From Apostichopus japonicus (taxonomy: Eukaryota > Echinodermata > Holothuroidea > Aspidochirotida > Stichopodidae), in assembly GCF_037975245.1 (NCBI RefSeq), contig NC_092569.1, positions 15,623,501-15,687,500 on the forward strand: 64,000 nucleotides of DNA, in the 5' to 3' direction. The stretch's first letter is position 1. Every line of letters begins with the position of its first letter. Positions 63,201 to 64,000 of the stretch are shown here, in pieces. Made by a program: the position numbers and the translations under genes. The notes beneath the pieces were generated by a model, which saw only the letters and a program-made list of their open reading frames with translations, had not been told where the DNA came from and searched no databases.

Positions 63201-64000
63201 CATTTCAAACAAGGTATATCTTCCATTATTGGAACTCGGTGTTTACTGCCTTAAAAATAAATCTGAACGTTGACTATCAGTTGAAATATTGAAGAGTAAT
63301 TTCAAATTGGTTCATGACTAAACGAAAGGGTTTGGATATCCCATTTTGCACACCAACTAAATCAATTTTGTCTTTTTAATACTGCATGAGAGATATGGAT
63401 TAAATTAGAATATATTATCGATATTTTAAGACGAGTTTCGCTATCATGTTTTTATTTTCAATAAATGATCTATATACTGACCCTATCAACATAATGAAAA
63501 TAGTCAAATAACATTGTTTTAGTGGAGGTGATGGATGTTTTTACAATTACATCGTTACATTTAGTTTACAGTGAAGATCTAACCATTACCCTCGTTTTAA
63601 AGAAGTGTTTAAAATGTATAGTTTAATTAACGAACTTGAAGTCGTCTAATGGTTGAGTCGTCTAATGGTTTGATTAAAGTTATGTAATATATAATTGCGA
63701 ATCGAAGTAGAAGTGATAATTGCGGTAGATTAAATTTCAATTTTCATCTGACTTATACTTTAGCTCGGCAAATAAGTGTGACCTGTTTACCTCTTTGAAT
63801 GAATATTTTACAGTAAAATATGTTTATATACAAATTTAAACAAAATGTATTCCTTTTTTCTTCTTTTCAAAATTATGGTTTTATATTTCAAATGTACTTG
63901 ATTTTAAGATTCGGTTTAATCAGTTTGATTGTACAAAGATTGACTAAGAAAATTGAAATTGACATATGAATAAATTGTATTTTACACTAAAACTACGAGA
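60300..64000. other. Intron 1 of B2 (runs to the window end)
   Basis: No exon is seen. The stretch follows intron 1 of B1, including the B-specific 630-bp internal duplication (about 62170-63440). At 63641-63671 a 16-base direct repeat starting GTCGTCTAATGG replaces about 220 bases present in B1 (33071-33292). The window ends about 300 bases short of where exon 1 is expected. Confidence 0.6.

Noticed and set aside
35691-64000. Second A/B pair as a mis-assembled second haplotype
   Set aside because: Not fully excluded, but structural differences (TTAA element, exon 1 duplication, G-run insertion, B1 lesions) and uneven identity along the pair fit tandem paralogues better. Coverage and spanning reads would decide.
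1-64000. CRISPR arrays, operons or bacterial insertion sequences
   Set aside because: No regularly spaced short repeats and no prokaryotic gene organisation; the DNA is plainly from an animal genome.

Overview
This window is animal nuclear DNA. It is AT-rich, its genes have introns with GT-AG junctions, and it holds no bacterial gene or operon signals. All the convincing genes lie on the minus strand. They belong to one tandemly repeated family of secreted fibrinogen-related proteins (FReD, fibrinogen C-terminal-like domain). The mix of FReD exons with a zonadhesin/tectorin-type TIL plus EGF module, in AT-rich and repeat-dense DNA, suggests a marine invertebrate deuterostome. My guess is an echinoderm, perhaps a sea cucumber; this is inference, not proof.

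Layout, left to right: (1) 1-649 is the 5' flank of a B-type gene whose first exon should lie just off the left edge. (2) 650-3819 is a 3.16 kb insertion with terminal inverted repeats and TTAA target duplications. (3) 3820-8550 is spacer with a tRNA-derived SINE and a tRNA-like relic. (4) Gene A1, 8554-17647, has a second copy of exon 1 at 18842-18931. (5) 19213-24416 is spacer. (6) Gene B1, 24417-33948, is a probable pseudogene. (7) 34424-35690 is a G-run/C-run repeat insertion and 35690-40539 is spacer. (8) Gene A2, 40540-49535. (9) 49536-55041 is spacer. (10) Gene B2 starts at 55042 and runs off the right edge; its exons 2-8 are inside. Stop-to-stop spacing is 15.9, 16.1 and 14.5 kb, so the array has a period of about 15 kb and continues on both sides.

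Each full gene has eight coding exons. They encode a signal peptide, the N-terminal two thirds of a first FReD, a TIL domain, a TILa/VWC-like linker, an EGF domain and a second FReD. For A1 the exon lengths sum exactly to 531 codons plus stop, or 472 codons if the in-frame premature stop is used. The introns around the first FReD have the same phases as those around the second, so FReD1 probably arose by exon duplication and was then joined to TIL instead of its own last exon.

The copies differ in informative ways. A1 and A2 share a nonsense codon just after the calcium-site motif of FReD2. B1 has a frameshift in FReD1 and has lost the exon 1 splice donor. B2 has a stop eight codons before the usual end. 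FReD1 is almost invariant between copies while FReD2 varies strongly. About 9.7 kb around A1 is near-identical to A2, more than the rest of the array, which suggests recent conversion or unequal exchange. The family is probably an innate recognition (lectin-like) repertoire, but no function can be shown from sequence alone.
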